From positions 1,922,001-1,986,000 of the forward strand of contig NZ_JAUSXL010000002.1 of NCBI RefSeq assembly GCF_030815975.1: a stretch of 64,000 bases of DNA. The letters are read 5' to 3'. Source of the stretch: Variovorax paradoxus. Lineage in GTDB: Bacteria > Pseudomonadota > Gammaproteobacteria > Burkholderiales > Burkholderiaceae_C. The notes beneath the pieces were generated by a model. The model did not search any database and was not told the origin of the DNA. It saw only the letters and a program-made list of their open reading frames with translations. Of the stretch, positions 1 through 9,401 are shown in pieces (the stretch's first letter is position 1; every line of letters begins with the position of its first letter). The translations under genes were made by a program, and so were the position numbers.

Positions 1-981
1 CTGCAGGATGCGCGCCTTGCCCAGGGTCTGTTCCATTTCCACCGCGTAGAGCAGCTCGCGCAGCTTGCGTTCTGCCGTGCGGTCGCTGCCGGTCACCAGC
101 ATCTTGGCGAGCTGCTGCGTCAGCGTGCTGCCGCCGCGCTTGGGCTGGCCATCCTTCTGGTTGTTGTCGATCGAAGCGACGATCTCCGCCAGGTCGTAGC
201 CGGCGTGGGTGAAAAAGCGCTGGTCTTCGGCCGCGATGACGGCGCGCGCCAGCCAGCTGTCGTTGGCCAGCTTCGAGGCTGCGCCGCAGCTGGTGCGCGC
301 GCCGAGCATGGCTTCGGTGCCCAGGCCCTCGACGGTGAACTGGCTCACGGTGGGTTGCAGCGCGAACGTGGCCTCGGGCAGCGCGACTTGCCCGCGCAAC
401 GCCAGCGTGCCGCCGATGCGCGCGCGCTGCAGTTCGGGCAGGTTGGGCGCGAGCACCGCATACCAGCGGGCAATCGGCGCGTCCTTGATGTCGGCGCTGA
501 GCTGCAGGCCCCTGCCCTTGGGCGGCAGGTGTCCTTCCCACTGGCCCTGGAGCACGGCCGCGGCATCGGCACTGCGGGGCGTGGCTTCGATGGTGCCGGC
601 CAGCGTGTTGCCGTCCCGTTTCACGGTGGCGACCAGGCCCTCGAACACGATCGGCTGCGTGCCGAGCGCCGGAACTTCGGCGCTGCAGGGCGAACAGCGC
701 ACTTCGAGCACGCCTGCTGCTTCCTTCCAGGCGAACTGCAGGGTGCCGAACCGGCTGTCGAACGAATGTCCGTCGAGCCGCGGCGCGAACCACGACGAGG
801 TGGCCAGGCGCACCGCCGTGGGCACGCCCACTGCCACGCGCAGCGGGCCGGCCTCGACCGTGGTGCTCCATTCACCCGCTGCCGGCGCAAGCACCAGTTT
901 TACTATCAGGAAGATAGCAACACAGGTTGTCACGACAAGGGCCAGCAGCCCGTAGATCACGAATCGCAGAAACTGTTTCAC
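1..981 (-). CDS. GT51 peptidoglycan transglycosylase, C-terminal part outside window
   Basis: The first 327 codons of a membrane-anchored peptidoglycan glycosyltransferase are visible, from a GTG start at 981; the gene leaves the window at base 1. One N-terminal membrane segment lies at about residues 5-30, followed by about 210 residues of periplasmic sequence without a recognised motif. The GT51 signatures follow: EDQRFFTHAGYD near 252, with the catalytic Glu, and GGSTLTQQLAKM near 280. GT51 enzymes polymerise lipid II into glycan strands. It lies 10 bp downstream of the exosortase-associated gene on the same strand, so it is probably the last gene of that module. Whether a transpeptidase domain follows cannot be seen. 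Confidence 0.85.
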   Translation of the reverse strand, partial: MKQFLRFVIYGLLALVVTTCVAIFLIVKLVLAPAAGEWSTTVEAGPLRVAVGVPTAVRLATSSWFAPRLDGHSFDSRFGTLQFAWKEAAGVLEVRCSPCSAEVPALGTQPIVFEGLVATVKRDGNTLAGTIEATPRSADAAAVLQGQWEGHLPPKGRGLQLSADIKDAPIARWYAVLAPNLPELQRARIGGTLALRGQVALPEATFALQPTVSQFTVEGLGTEAMLGARTSCGAASKLANDSWLARAVIAAEDQRFFTHAGYDLAEIVASIDNNQKDGQPKRGGSTLTQQLAKMLVTGSDRTAERKLRELLYAVEMEQTLGKARILQ

Positions 982-991
982 AAAACTCTCA

Positions 992-1561
992 TCACATCGG
1001 CCTCGCCACCGTCACAGCTTGCCACGGACCGCTCGAGCGTCCACTGGCCGCCGCCCAGTACCAGGCTGAAGTGTCGGTGAAAGCCGTGCCTTCGGCATCG
1101 ACGATGCGCTCGCAGACATGGATCTTTTGCTCGCTGTGCCGTTGCGCAACAAAACAGCGCCACAGCCGCTGCTGCGCATCGCGTTCGAGACGCGCCTGTT
1201 CGATGCGAAAGCCCAGCGCGCGATAGCAGTCGGCGGCCGGATGCAGCATGCGCGTGGGAGTGTTCACCGCGCGAAGCACGATGGTCTGCGTGCCGTCGGT
1301 CATGCGGCCGATGGCGCCCGGAAAGCGATCGGCAAAGCGCTGTTCGACGTCCCCGAGCGCCAGCGGCCGCAGTGGAACGCCGTCCCACTGGCTGGGCCAT
1401 TCATGCGAGGCCGCGGCCATCGAGGGTTCGGGCGGCGCGCGCAGCGCCGCAGCGGTCGACCACAGCATGCACAGCAGCATCACGAGCGCAAAGACCGTCT
1501 TGTGGCCGATGCGGTTGATGAAGTGGTTAGCGAAAAAGACTTCAAAGAACCGTGTCGACAT
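992..1561 (-). CDS. EpsI-like exosortase-associated protein
   Basis: This 189-residue protein has one N-terminal membrane segment (about residues 21-41) and a periplasmic domain resembling the EpsI/DUF3485 partners that accompany exosortases. The centre of that domain reads HPAADCYRALGF, which fits the conserved Cys-containing region of the family. The start overlaps the exosortase end by 20 bp, indicating coupled translation. EpsI domains are often fused to exosortases or sit next to them; their biochemical role is not firmly settled. The assignment rests on neighbourhood plus this partial motif. Confidence 0.7.
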   Translation of the reverse strand: MSTRFFEVFFANHFINRIGHKTVFALVMLLCMLWSTAAALRAPPEPSMAAASHEWPSQWDGVPLRPLALGDVEQRFADRFPGAIGRMTDGTQTIVLRAVNTPTRMLHPAADCYRALGFRIEQARLERDAQQRLWRCFVAQRHSEQKIHVCERIVDAEGTAFTDTSAWYWAAASGRSSGPWQAVTVARPM

Positions 1562-2471
1562 GGCGGCCTCCCTGCGCGGTGATCAGACCCGGAATGGGCT
1601 GGTCGGCGAACGCGGGCAGGGTGCGCGCCGGCACCATCAGGCGGGCGATGCTGCCGCACACAACGGCCAGCACCAGCAGCCCGAGCAGGTTGTGCGCCCA
1701 GGGCGCCAGCGGATGGCCCGCGCCTTCGAATGCAATCAGCACGCTGTTGCGCAGGATGTTGCCGGCCAGCACCAGGAGACCAACCATCGGCAGCCGGCGC
1801 AGGAAGCCTCGATCCGTGCGGCGGGCCCAGAGCGCCACGGCGCAAGCCGTGAAGTAGCCGAGCCACACCATCTGCACGCCCGAGCATGGCGCATCGACGA
1901 TCACCAGCCGGCCATCGACCACGAGGCTGCTGCCTTCGCGCGCCACGCGGAAGCCCGGCGCCAGCAGCCAGCGGCTCGCCTCGGCCGTGACCACGCGCAG
2001 CGGATAGCCCGCATAGAACTGCAGCGACGACAGCAGCGGCAGCGCGAGCACCGCCAGGCCGGCCACCGGCAGCGCGGCCACGCGCCGCGGCAGGAAGGCC
2101 AGCAGGCCGCACGCCAGCGCCAGCACGGCCACCAGGCCCGCCGCGAGCGGCGGCAGCGCAGGCAGGACGCCGAGCCCGGTGCGCAGCAAGGTCGCGAGCA
2201 CGGTGCCGGCGCCCGCCAGTGCCAGCCAGCCCAGCCGCGGCGCGGCCCGCAGTTCGCGCCGGCAGTGCCAGGCCAGCGCGGCCAAGGCAGCCAGCGCCAG
2301 CAGGCCCAGCGGATCGTCGGAGCCGTCGCGCAGGCGCCGGACCATCCAGGCCCAGGTCGGCGCGAGCGCGGCGAATTGCAGTGCGAGCCAGCCGGCGGCC
2401 GGTGCGCGGTCGATGTGGATGCCCCAATCCACGATGCGCGGATGGCGATGGGCGAGTGCGGCCAGTGACAT
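1542..2471 (-). CDS. Exosortase (membrane cysteine transpeptidase)
   Basis: A 309-residue polytopic membrane protein with about eight hydrophobic segments. It carries the three invariant exosortase/archaeosortase residues in order: Cys196 in DAPCSGVQMVW, Arg241 in GNILRNS and His260 in WAHNLLGLL. These enzymes cleave C-terminal PEP-CTERM-type sorting signals and transfer the protein to an unknown acceptor. The gene lies between its EpsI-like partner and a protein with a PEP-CTERM-like tail, 18 bp after that protein. No exopolysaccharide genes are visible beside it, unlike classical EpsH loci. I do not assign a named Xrt subtype. Confidence 0.85.
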   Translation of the reverse strand: MSLAALAHRHPRIVDWGIHIDRAPAAGWLALQFAALAPTWAWMVRRLRDGSDDPLGLLALAALAALAWHCRRELRAAPRLGWLALAGAGTVLATLLRTGLGVLPALPPLAAGLVAVLALACGLLAFLPRRVAALPVAGLAVLALPLLSSLQFYAGYPLRVVTAEASRWLLAPGFRVAREGSSLVVDGRLVIVDAPCSGVQMVWLGYFTACAVALWARRTDRGFLRRLPMVGLLVLAGNILRNSVLIAFEGAGHPLAPWAHNLLGLLVLAVVCGSIARLMVPARTLPAFADQPIPGLITAQGGRHVDTVL

Positions 2472-2489
2472 TTTTCTTCGTCCCTTGGC

Positions 2490-4559
2490 TCAGGCCGTGA
2501 AGCGGCGCGGATCGTTGCGGCGCGCGCGGCGGCGCAGCATCGCGAGCATCGACAGCACCACGGCAATGGCGCCCAGCGTTTCGGGCTCCGGCGTGCTCGG
2601 CACTTCAGCGCCGAGTGCGAGCTCGCTCACGCCCTGCGGCAGCGGCAATGGCTGGTTCACGCCCACGCTGTTCTGCGGCGCGGGGTTGCGCACCAGCTTG
2701 TCCACGGCAATGAAGCTGGTGTACTGCGTCAACAGGCTGTACTTCAGGCCGAGCTCGGTGATGCGCTCCTTGAAGGCGGCGCCGCCCTCGAGCGTTTCCT
2801 GGTCGCTCAGGCTCTGGATGCGGTGGCGCGCCCACAGCGTGCGCAGCGCGGCGGTGTCCTGGCGCAGTTGCGGATCGATGCGCAGTTCCTGGCGGTACGG
2901 GCCGTTGGCGCCCCGGCCTTCGACGATGACGCGGCCCTTGGCTTTTCCTTCCGCATCCGCGCGCCACTTGCCGAACACGATCACCGGGCGTTCGCCCAGC
3001 ACGTCGGGCAGCGCCTGCGGCTCTACGTCGTACACGTCGAGCCCGCCGAAAGTGAGCTTCACATTGGTGAGCACCGGCGACTCCACCATGCGGCGGAAGC
3101 GCGCAGCCTGCTCTGGCGCCTGGATCGGGTCGGTGATGATGAAGGGCTCGCCCATGCCGGCGCGCGCAATGCCTTCCATCAGGCTGCGGTTCACCGACGA
3201 ACCGATGCCGAAGGCGAACACATTGGCCTTCGAGAGGTTCTTGCGCACCAGTTCGAAAGCCTCGCGTTCGACCGTCACGTAGCCGTCGGTCACCAGCACC
3301 ACGGTGCGCGAGACCTTCTCTTCCTTCGGTTCGGCGTAGACGCGCTTGAGCGCGGGAATCAGCTCGGTGCTGCCGCTGCCGCTGTAGTTCTGGATGGTGG
3401 CCAGCGCCTGCTCGATGTTGGCGCGCGTGGCCGGCACCGACCTGGGCGAGAGCATCTTGTTGCTGCCCGAGAACAGCAGCACGTTGAAGGTGTCGCTCGG
3501 CCTGAGGCCGCCGATCAGCCGCTCGAGCACCGTCTTGGCGGTGTCGAGCGGAAAGCCGTGCATCGACCCCGAGATGTCGACCACGAAGATGTAGTCGCGC
3601 GGCGAAATGGCACTGGCGGCCACGGCCTTGGGCGGCTCGACCATGGCGAGGAAGAAGTTCTCGGCGTTCTCCCCTTGCCCCTTGTAGAGCATCAGGCCCG
3701 ATTCGATCTTTTCGCCTGCAAGGCGGTAGTCGAGCACGAAGTCGCGGTTGTCGGCGGGGCGGCCGTCGGCCGCGAGCACGATGTCGGCATGCCGGTCTTC
3801 GTCGCTCTTCTTCACCTCGACCGTGTGGGACGACGAGCGCACCTCCTTCAGCCCCATGGGTGTATCGATGCTGGCCTTGAGCCTGAAGCTGGTGTTCGGC
3901 GCCACGCCCGCGCGCAGCGTGGGCTGCGCCACCCACTGGGCCTGGGCGTTCTCCGACTGCGGGCTGTTGTAGCGCGGGCCCACCACGGTGGGAAACACGA
4001 ACGCGTAGTTGCCCGACTGCGGCACCAGCAGTTCGGTATAGCGCAGCTCCACCTTCACGTCATCGCCCGGCAGGATGTTGGCGACGTTCATCTGGAACAC
4101 GTTGGGCAGGTGCTGCTCGAGCAGCGCGGCGGTCTTGCCTTCCTTCTTCGCCGTGTCGTATTCGATCTGCGCCTGCTGCTTCTCGCGGATCTGCGCGGTG
4201 ATCAGGCGATCGGCCAGGCGCACGTTGAGGCCGCTGACGGCGGCCTTGGTCGAGCCGGGGAACACGTACTTGGCCTCGATGGCGCGCTGGCCCTCGTTGC
4301 GGTAGGTCTGCGTGACGGTCACGTCGGCAATGACGCCCGAGATCTTCACCGCCACCTCGGTGGCCTTGAGCGGCAGGCGGTCGACCGAGGGATCGTCGCT
4401 CTTCACGAAGAAGTACGGGCTCTCGGTCTTCAGCCGCGGGCCGGGTGCTTCCTCGGCATGCACGGGGTTGAGGCTGAGCGCGACGAAGCCCGCGGTGGCC
4501 AGGCTCACGGTGGCGAGCCAGAGCCAGCGGCCGGGACGGGTGGAGGTGTGGGCATCCAT
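2490..4559 (-). CDS. VIT and von Willebrand A domain protein with PEP-CTERM-like tail
   Basis: This 689-residue exported protein has a signal/membrane segment at about residues 12-33, a VIT domain (about 40-180) and a vWA domain with the metal-binding motif DISGS near 328. It ends with a sorting-signal-like tail: PEPETLG near 657, a hydrophobic stretch, then RRRARR. The tail matches the tripartite PEP-CTERM layout, so the exosortase encoded 18 bp downstream is the obvious processing enzyme. The architecture resembles inter-alpha-trypsin-inhibitor heavy chains. An upstream in-frame start at 4736 is rejected because the extension is Arg-rich and precedes the signal peptide; ATG 4559 lacks a strong Shine-Dalgarno sequence. 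Confidence 0.82.
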   Translation of the reverse strand: MDAHTSTRPGRWLWLATVSLATAGFVALSLNPVHAEEAPGPRLKTESPYFFVKSDDPSVDRLPLKATEVAVKISGVIADVTVTQTYRNEGQRAIEAKYVFPGSTKAAVSGLNVRLADRLITAQIREKQQAQIEYDTAKKEGKTAALLEQHLPNVFQMNVANILPGDDVKVELRYTELLVPQSGNYAFVFPTVVGPRYNSPQSENAQAQWVAQPTLRAGVAPNTSFRLKASIDTPMGLKEVRSSSHTVEVKKSDEDRHADIVLAADGRPADNRDFVLDYRLAGEKIESGLMLYKGQGENAENFFLAMVEPPKAVAASAISPRDYIFVVDISGSMHGFPLDTAKTVLERLIGGLRPSDTFNVLLFSGSNKMLSPRSVPATRANIEQALATIQNYSGSGSTELIPALKRVYAEPKEEKVSRTVVLVTDGYVTVEREAFELVRKNLSKANVFAFGIGSSVNRSLMEGIARAGMGEPFIITDPIQAPEQAARFRRMVESPVLTNVKLTFGGLDVYDVEPQALPDVLGERPVIVFGKWRADAEGKAKGRVIVEGRGANGPYRQELRIDPQLRQDTAALRTLWARHRIQSLSDQETLEGGAAFKERITELGLKYSLLTQYTSFIAVDKLVRNPAPQNSVGVNQPLPLPQGVSELALGAEVPSTPEPETLGAIAVVLSMLAMLRRRARRNDPRRFTA

Positions 4560-4768
4560 GGCGGTGTGGGTGTTGGTGTCCGTGCGAACTTGCACAGCCG
4601 CAACTGTCGGCACCGCGCGAGAAGGAAGTTGGAAGGCTGCTTGAAGTCCGGCCACCGGATGCCGCGTTGTGTGAAGCCTGTGTGAAGTCCGCCGGCGGCC
4701 ACGCTTCACACGGCCTTCGGATCGCGCAGCGAGCATCGCGGCTTCGTCATCGAAGAGGAGAAAAGAAC

Positions 4769-6250
4769 ATGTTCCAGTTGCTGAAGGCCCTGCAGGGTTC
4801 GATGCTGGTCAAGGTGGCCGGGCTGCTGATGCTCACGCTCCTGCTGTGCATTCCGCTGGCCGAGATCAATTCGATCAACCGCGAGCGCGGCCACAGCCAG
4901 CGCGAAGCGGCCGAGGAGCTTGCCGCCACCTATGCGGGCCCGCAGACGGTGGTGGGGCCGCTGCTGCTGGTGCCCTACACGGAGCGCTGGACGGAGCCGC
5001 TGCGCAATGCGCAAGGCCAGGTGATCGGCCAGGAGGCGCGCAGCAAGGAAATGACCCACGTGGTGTTTCCCGACAAGCTGCACATCGAAGGTTCGATGGC
5101 GCCGCACGAGCGCTATCGGGGCATCTTCAGGATTCCGTTCTATACGCTCAGCGCCACGCTCGGCGGCGGCTTTGCGGCCCTCGATACCAAGTCCGTGGCG
5201 CACAGCGAAACCGATTCGCGCATCGAATTGAAGGCACCCTTCATCGTCTTCGGTGTGAGCGACCTGCGCGGGCTCGACGGTTCGCCGTCCATCGCAATGA
5301 ATGGCGAGGTCTTGCGTTTCAGGCAGCGCGTGCCTGGCCTGGCGGACGATGCCCCGCTGGCCGATGGCATCCACGCACCGCTCACCGGCGCCGCGCTCGC
5401 CGCATGGGAGGCGAAGGCGCCGCTGCCCTTCGAGATGAAGCTCGGCCTGGTCGGGCAGGACACGCTCTCGATGGTGCCGATTGGCGACGAGACCACCGCC
5501 CACCTGCGCTCGCCCTGGGCGCATCCGAGTTTCGGCGGCCGCTTTCTCGCCACGCAGCGCGAAGTGACGCCGCGGGGCTTCGATGCACACTGGCGCGTGT
5601 CCTCGCTCGTGACTTCCGCACGCGAGCAGGTGCGCGCCGGACTGTCGGGCCGCGGCGATGCCGCCGACGCCACCACAGCGGCAGCCGTCGTCGCAACCCA
5701 CCGTGCGCAACGCAACCTCGGCCCGCTGCAGACCTTCGACGTGTCGCTCGCGCAGCCGGTCAACGTGTATTCGATGAGCACGCGCGCCGGCAAGTACGGC
5801 GCGCTCTTCATCGGCCTGGTGATCATGGCGGCCTTCATGTTCGAGCTGTTCCGCAGGCAGCGCATGCACCCGGTGCAATACGGGCTGGTCGGCCTTTCGA
5901 TCGCGCTGTTCTTCCTGCTGCTGCTGGCCCTGTCCGAGAAGCTGGCCTTCTGGCTGGCCTATGCCGGCGCGGCCGGCGCGAGCGTGCTGCTGCTCGGCAT
6001 CTATTTCAGCGCGGTCTTGCAAAGCTGGAAACGCGGGGCGGGCTTCGGGGCCTATGTCGCGGTACTCTATGGCGCGCTCTACGGCCTGCTGGCATCGGAA
6101 AGCAATGCCCTGCTGCTCGGCGCCCTGCTGACATTCGGCATGCTGGCGGTGCTGATGCTCGCCACCCGCAAGGTCGACTGGTATGCACTGTCGGCCGGGA
6201 ACCCCCGAACGCCCGAGCCGGTCTTACCTGAAGCGGCCGCGTCCGTGTAA
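4769..6250 (+). CDS. creD: Inner membrane protein CreD
   Basis: This 493-residue protein matches CreD: one N-terminal membrane segment (residues 12-30), a large periplasmic domain containing TYAGPQTVVGPLLLVPY, then several C-terminal membrane helices from about residue 345. CreD belongs to the CreBC regulon and affects envelope integrity and beta-lactam responses in gammaproteobacteria. The start is ATG 4769, preceded by GAAGAGGAG; the reading frame is open for 34 codons further upstream but that part does not look like CreD. It is divergent from the vWA gene. The creC and creB genes lie about 3 kb downstream on the other strand, so the regulon is present but split. Confidence 0.9.
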   Translation: MFQLLKALQGSMLVKVAGLLMLTLLLCIPLAEINSINRERGHSQREAAEELAATYAGPQTVVGPLLLVPYTERWTEPLRNAQGQVIGQEARSKEMTHVVFPDKLHIEGSMAPHERYRGIFRIPFYTLSATLGGGFAALDTKSVAHSETDSRIELKAPFIVFGVSDLRGLDGSPSIAMNGEVLRFRQRVPGLADDAPLADGIHAPLTGAALAAWEAKAPLPFEMKLGLVGQDTLSMVPIGDETTAHLRSPWAHPSFGGRFLATQREVTPRGFDAHWRVSSLVTSAREQVRAGLSGRGDAADATTAAAVVATHRAQRNLGPLQTFDVSLAQPVNVYSMSTRAGKYGALFIGLVIMAAFMFELFRRQRMHPVQYGLVGLSIALFFLLLLALSEKLAFWLAYAGAAGASVLLLGIYFSAVLQSWKRGAGFGAYVAVLYGALYGLLASESNALLLGALLTFGMLAVLMLATRKVDWYALSAGNPRTPEPVLPEAAASV

Positions 6251-6298
6251 CCGACGCTACGGACTGTTTTTTTCCTTACTTATTTGCGATTGATCTTC

Positions 6299-8704
6299 AT
6301 GGACGATTCTTCTCCCTCCACCGGGCCGGCGCGCTCGCAGCGTTCGATGCGGCTGCGGCGTGTGGCGCGATGGAGCGCCATCGTGGCAGGCTCCGGCGCG
6401 CTGGTGCTGCTGGTGGCCGCTGTCGTCGCGGTGGCCGCCATCTATCCCCGGCTGCCCGACATTTCCGAACTGGCCGACTACCGGCCCAAGCTGCCGCTGC
6501 GCGTGTATTCGGTCGAAGGCACGCTCATCGGCGAGTTCGGCGAAGAGCGCCGCATGCTCACGCCCTTTGCCAGCATTCCCAAGGTCATGAAGGACGCGGT
6601 GCTGGCCGTGGAAGACGCGCGCTTCTACGACCACGGCGGCGTCGACTACAAGGGCTTCGTGCGCGCGGCCGTGGCCAGCCTGAAGGGCGGCCGCAAGCAG
6701 GGCGCCTCGACCATCACGATGCAGGTGGCGCGCAATGTCTACCTGAGTTCCGAACGCACGCTGAGCCGCAAGGCCTACGAGATATTGCTGGCCCTGCGGC
6801 TCGAGCAGCAGCTCACCAAGGACCAGATCCTGGAGATCTACCTGAACCAGATCTACCTGGGCAATCGCGCCTATGGCTTTGCCGCCGCGTCCGAAGCGTA
6901 TTTCGGCAAGCCGCTGCAGAACGTCACCATGGCCGAAGCCGCCATGCTGGCCGGCCTGCCCAAGGCGCCCGGTGCGAACAACCCTGTGGCCAATCCGCGG
7001 CGCGCCCGCGCACGGCAGCTCTACGTGATCGACCGCATGCACGAAACCGGCTTCATCACCGCCGAGCAGGCGGCCGAGGCCAAGAAGGAGGAACTGCATC
7101 TGCGCGATGCCGCCGACCCGGAGCGGCTGCATGCGGAATACGTGGCCGAGACGGTGCGCCAGATGATGTACGCGCAGTACGGCGACAGCATCTACACCAG
7201 CGGCATGAAGGTCTACACCTCGCTGGTCGCGGCCGACCAGACGGCGGCCTACAGGTCGCTGCGCAAGGGCATCATGGACTACGAGCGGCGCCAGCCCTAT
7301 CGCGGGCCCGAGCGCTTCGTCGATCTGCCAGACGAGCCCAAGGAAGTCGACGAGGCGGTGGACGATGCGCTGGCCGAGCACCCCGACAACGGCGACCTGA
7401 TGGCCGCCGTGGTGCTGGAGGCCAGCAGCAAGGAAATCAACGCGGTGCGCGCGAACGGCGAAACCGTGCAGATCAGCGGCGAAGGCCTCAGGCCCGCGCA
7501 ATCGGGGCTCGCGGCGAAGGCGCCGCCCCACATCAAGATCCGCCGCGGCGCGGTGATCCGCGTGGCCCGGACGCCGAAGAACACTTGGGAAATCACGCAG
7601 CTGCCCGAAGTGGAGGGCGCCTTCATCGGCATGGATCCGCGCACCGGCGCCATCAAGTCGCTGGTGGGCGGCTTCGATTTCGGCAAGAACAAGTTCAACC
7701 ACGTCACGCAGGCCTGGCGCCAGCCGGGTTCGAGCTTCAAGCCCTTCATCTACTCGGCCGCGCTCGAGAAGGGCTTCACGCCGGCCACCATCGTCAACGA
7801 TGCGCCGCTGTACTTCGAGCCGGGCACGCCCGGCGGCCAGCCCTGGGAGCCGAAGAACTTCGACGGCGGCTTCGAGGGGCCGATGCCGCTGCGCACCGCG
7901 TTGATGAAGTCGAAGAACCTGGTGACGGTGCGCCTGCTGCAGTCCATCGGCGCGCCGTATGCGCAGGAGTGGATCACGCGGTTCGGCTTCGACAAGGACA
8001 AGCATCCGGCCTACCTGCCGATGGCGCTGGGTGCCGGCTCGGTCACGCCGATGCAGATGGCCACCGCCTACTCGGTGTTCGCCAACGGCGGCTACAAGGT
8101 CAACCCATACCTGGTCACGCGCATCACCGACCTGCGCGACAAGGTGCTGCTCGAGACCGAACCGCCGGTGCTCGACGAAAGCCGCCGGGCCATTCCCCAG
8201 CGCAACGCCTTCATCATGGATTCGCTGCTGCAGAGCGTGGTGAAGGGCGGCACCGCCGCGCGCGCCTACCAGGCGCTCAAGCGCGACGACCTGTTCGGCA
8301 AGACCGGCACCACCAACGACTCCTTCGACACCTGGTTCGCGGGCTTCCAGCCCACCACCGTGGGCATTGCATGGATCGGCTACGACACGCCGCGCCAGCT
8401 GGGTGTGCGCGGCGAAACCGGCGGCAGCCTGAGCCTGCCGATCTGGATCGGCTACATGCAGGCGGCCCTCAAGGGCGTGCCGGTGAGCAAGATTCCCGAG
8501 CCGCCGGGCGTCGTCAACGTCGACGGCGAGTGGTACTTCGACGACTTCACGCCGGGCCACAGCGTGGCGAGCCTGGGCGTGGAGAGCGAGGCGCCGCCAG
8601 CGCCGGCCGAAGAACTCTCGGGCGTGCCGCCGGCCGCCCCGCCGCCGCTCGGCCCGCCGCCGCAGCCGGAAGAGCGCAACCGCATCCTCGAGTTCTTCCG
8701 CTGA
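6299..8704 (+). CDS. mrcA: Penicillin-binding protein 1A (bifunctional transglycosylase/transpeptidase)
   Basis: A class A PBP of 801 residues. An N-terminal membrane anchor (about residues 27-50) is followed by the GT51 domain, with EDARFYDHGGVD near 104 and GASTITMQVARN near 138. The transpeptidase domain has the active-site SSFK in QPGSSFKPF near 475, SKN near 538 and KTGTT near 668. It polymerises and cross-links peptidoglycan. The tail is Pro-rich. ATG 6299 is chosen; an in-frame TTG five codons upstream is possible. It lies between creD and creBC, which suits the cell-wall theme of the Cre system. Confidence 0.93.
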   Translation: MDDSSPSTGPARSQRSMRLRRVARWSAIVAGSGALVLLVAAVVAVAAIYPRLPDISELADYRPKLPLRVYSVEGTLIGEFGEERRMLTPFASIPKVMKDAVLAVEDARFYDHGGVDYKGFVRAAVASLKGGRKQGASTITMQVARNVYLSSERTLSRKAYEILLALRLEQQLTKDQILEIYLNQIYLGNRAYGFAAASEAYFGKPLQNVTMAEAAMLAGLPKAPGANNPVANPRRARARQLYVIDRMHETGFITAEQAAEAKKEELHLRDAADPERLHAEYVAETVRQMMYAQYGDSIYTSGMKVYTSLVAADQTAAYRSLRKGIMDYERRQPYRGPERFVDLPDEPKEVDEAVDDALAEHPDNGDLMAAVVLEASSKEINAVRANGETVQISGEGLRPAQSGLAAKAPPHIKIRRGAVIRVARTPKNTWEITQLPEVEGAFIGMDPRTGAIKSLVGGFDFGKNKFNHVTQAWRQPGSSFKPFIYSAALEKGFTPATIVNDAPLYFEPGTPGGQPWEPKNFDGGFEGPMPLRTALMKSKNLVTVRLLQSIGAPYAQEWITRFGFDKDKHPAYLPMALGAGSVTPMQMATAYSVFANGGYKVNPYLVTRITDLRDKVLLETEPPVLDESRRAIPQRNAFIMDSLLQSVVKGGTAARAYQALKRDDLFGKTGTTNDSFDTWFAGFQPTTVGIAWIGYDTPRQLGVRGETGGSLSLPIWIGYMQAALKGVPVSKIPEPPGVVNVDGEWYFDDFTPGHSVASLGVESEAPPAPAEELSGVPPAAPPPLGPPPQPEERNRILEFFR

Positions 8705-8786
8705 GGCCTGCAGAAAGGAAGGCGCCGTACCGAGTCTCTACACTCGGTGCGACCTTTTCCCGCTTCACCTTCCCACGCTTCTTCCC

Positions 8787-9392
8787 ATGGAAATTCTCAC
8801 CCTGGCGACATTGATCGTCGTCGGCGCCTACATCCTCAAGTCCAGGGACCAGCGCCACCGCATCGCGCTGCTTGGCAGCCATCTGGGCCGATACCAGATT
8901 GAAAGACTGATGGAAACGCTCACCGAGGGCTACCTGCGCTGCCTGGGCGAGGACGACGCCGCGCGGCGCCAGCAGATCTGGAGCCTGCTCGACTCCACCG
9001 AGGAAAAGCTCTCGGCCCAGTTCGACAGCTTCGCGGCCGAGTTTGCCCGCGTCGACGCGGCGGACGCGCGCGTGAGCAAGCTGCCCGTGGCCATTCCGTT
9101 CGCGCACAAGCTGTTTCCGGCCGCCACCTTCGATCTGCGCGAAGCGCTGACCATCCACGCGCGCGGCATTGCCGAGGTCATGCGCAACGAAGCGGGCCGC
9201 TCGCCGAAGGCCAAGGCCTTCACCATGTCGGCCGAGCTGTTCCTGATGCAGCACACCTGCCACTGGTACTGCAAGTCGAAGACGGTGGCGTCGGCGCGCA
9301 TGCTGGCGCGGCACAAGACCTCGTACGAGCAATTGCTCGAGGCCGTGAGCCCCGCAACGCGGCGGGCCTACGCGGCGCTCACGGGCCAGTGA
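8787..9392 (+). CDS. Conserved hypothetical protein with N-terminal membrane anchor
   Basis: A 201-residue protein with a hydrophobic N-terminus (residues 2-17) and an otherwise soluble, largely alpha-helical body. A distinctive stretch near residue 150 reads LFLMQHTCHWYCKSK. I do not recognise the family. It starts 83 bp after mrcA on the same strand and converges with creC, leaving nine bases between stops. The anchor followed by a soluble domain suggests an inner-membrane protein facing the cytoplasm. Confidence 0.7.
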   Translation: MEILTLATLIVVGAYILKSRDQRHRIALLGSHLGRYQIERLMETLTEGYLRCLGEDDAARRQQIWSLLDSTEEKLSAQFDSFAAEFARVDAADARVSKLPVAIPFAHKLFPAATFDLREALTIHARGIAEVMRNEAGRSPKAKAFTMSAELFLMQHTCHWYCKSKTVASARMLARHKTSYEQLLEAVSPATRRAYAALTGQ

Positions 9393-9401
9393 TCCCTTCG
9401 T

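Noticed and set aside
2823..4685. 620-codon frame antisense to the VIT/vWA gene
   Set aside because: Low-complexity His/Arg/Leu content without motifs; the minus-strand gene has clear VIT, vWA and PEP-CTERM features.
4560..4736. N-terminal extension of the vWA protein from ATG 4736
   Set aside because: It would put 59 Arg/Thr-rich residues before the signal peptide and overlap the creD promoter region.
6257..8560. 767-codon open frame antisense to PBP1A
   Set aside because: It has a His/Arg/Gly-rich composition and no domain, and lies fully opposite a gene with all class A PBP motifs; a high-GC shadow frame.
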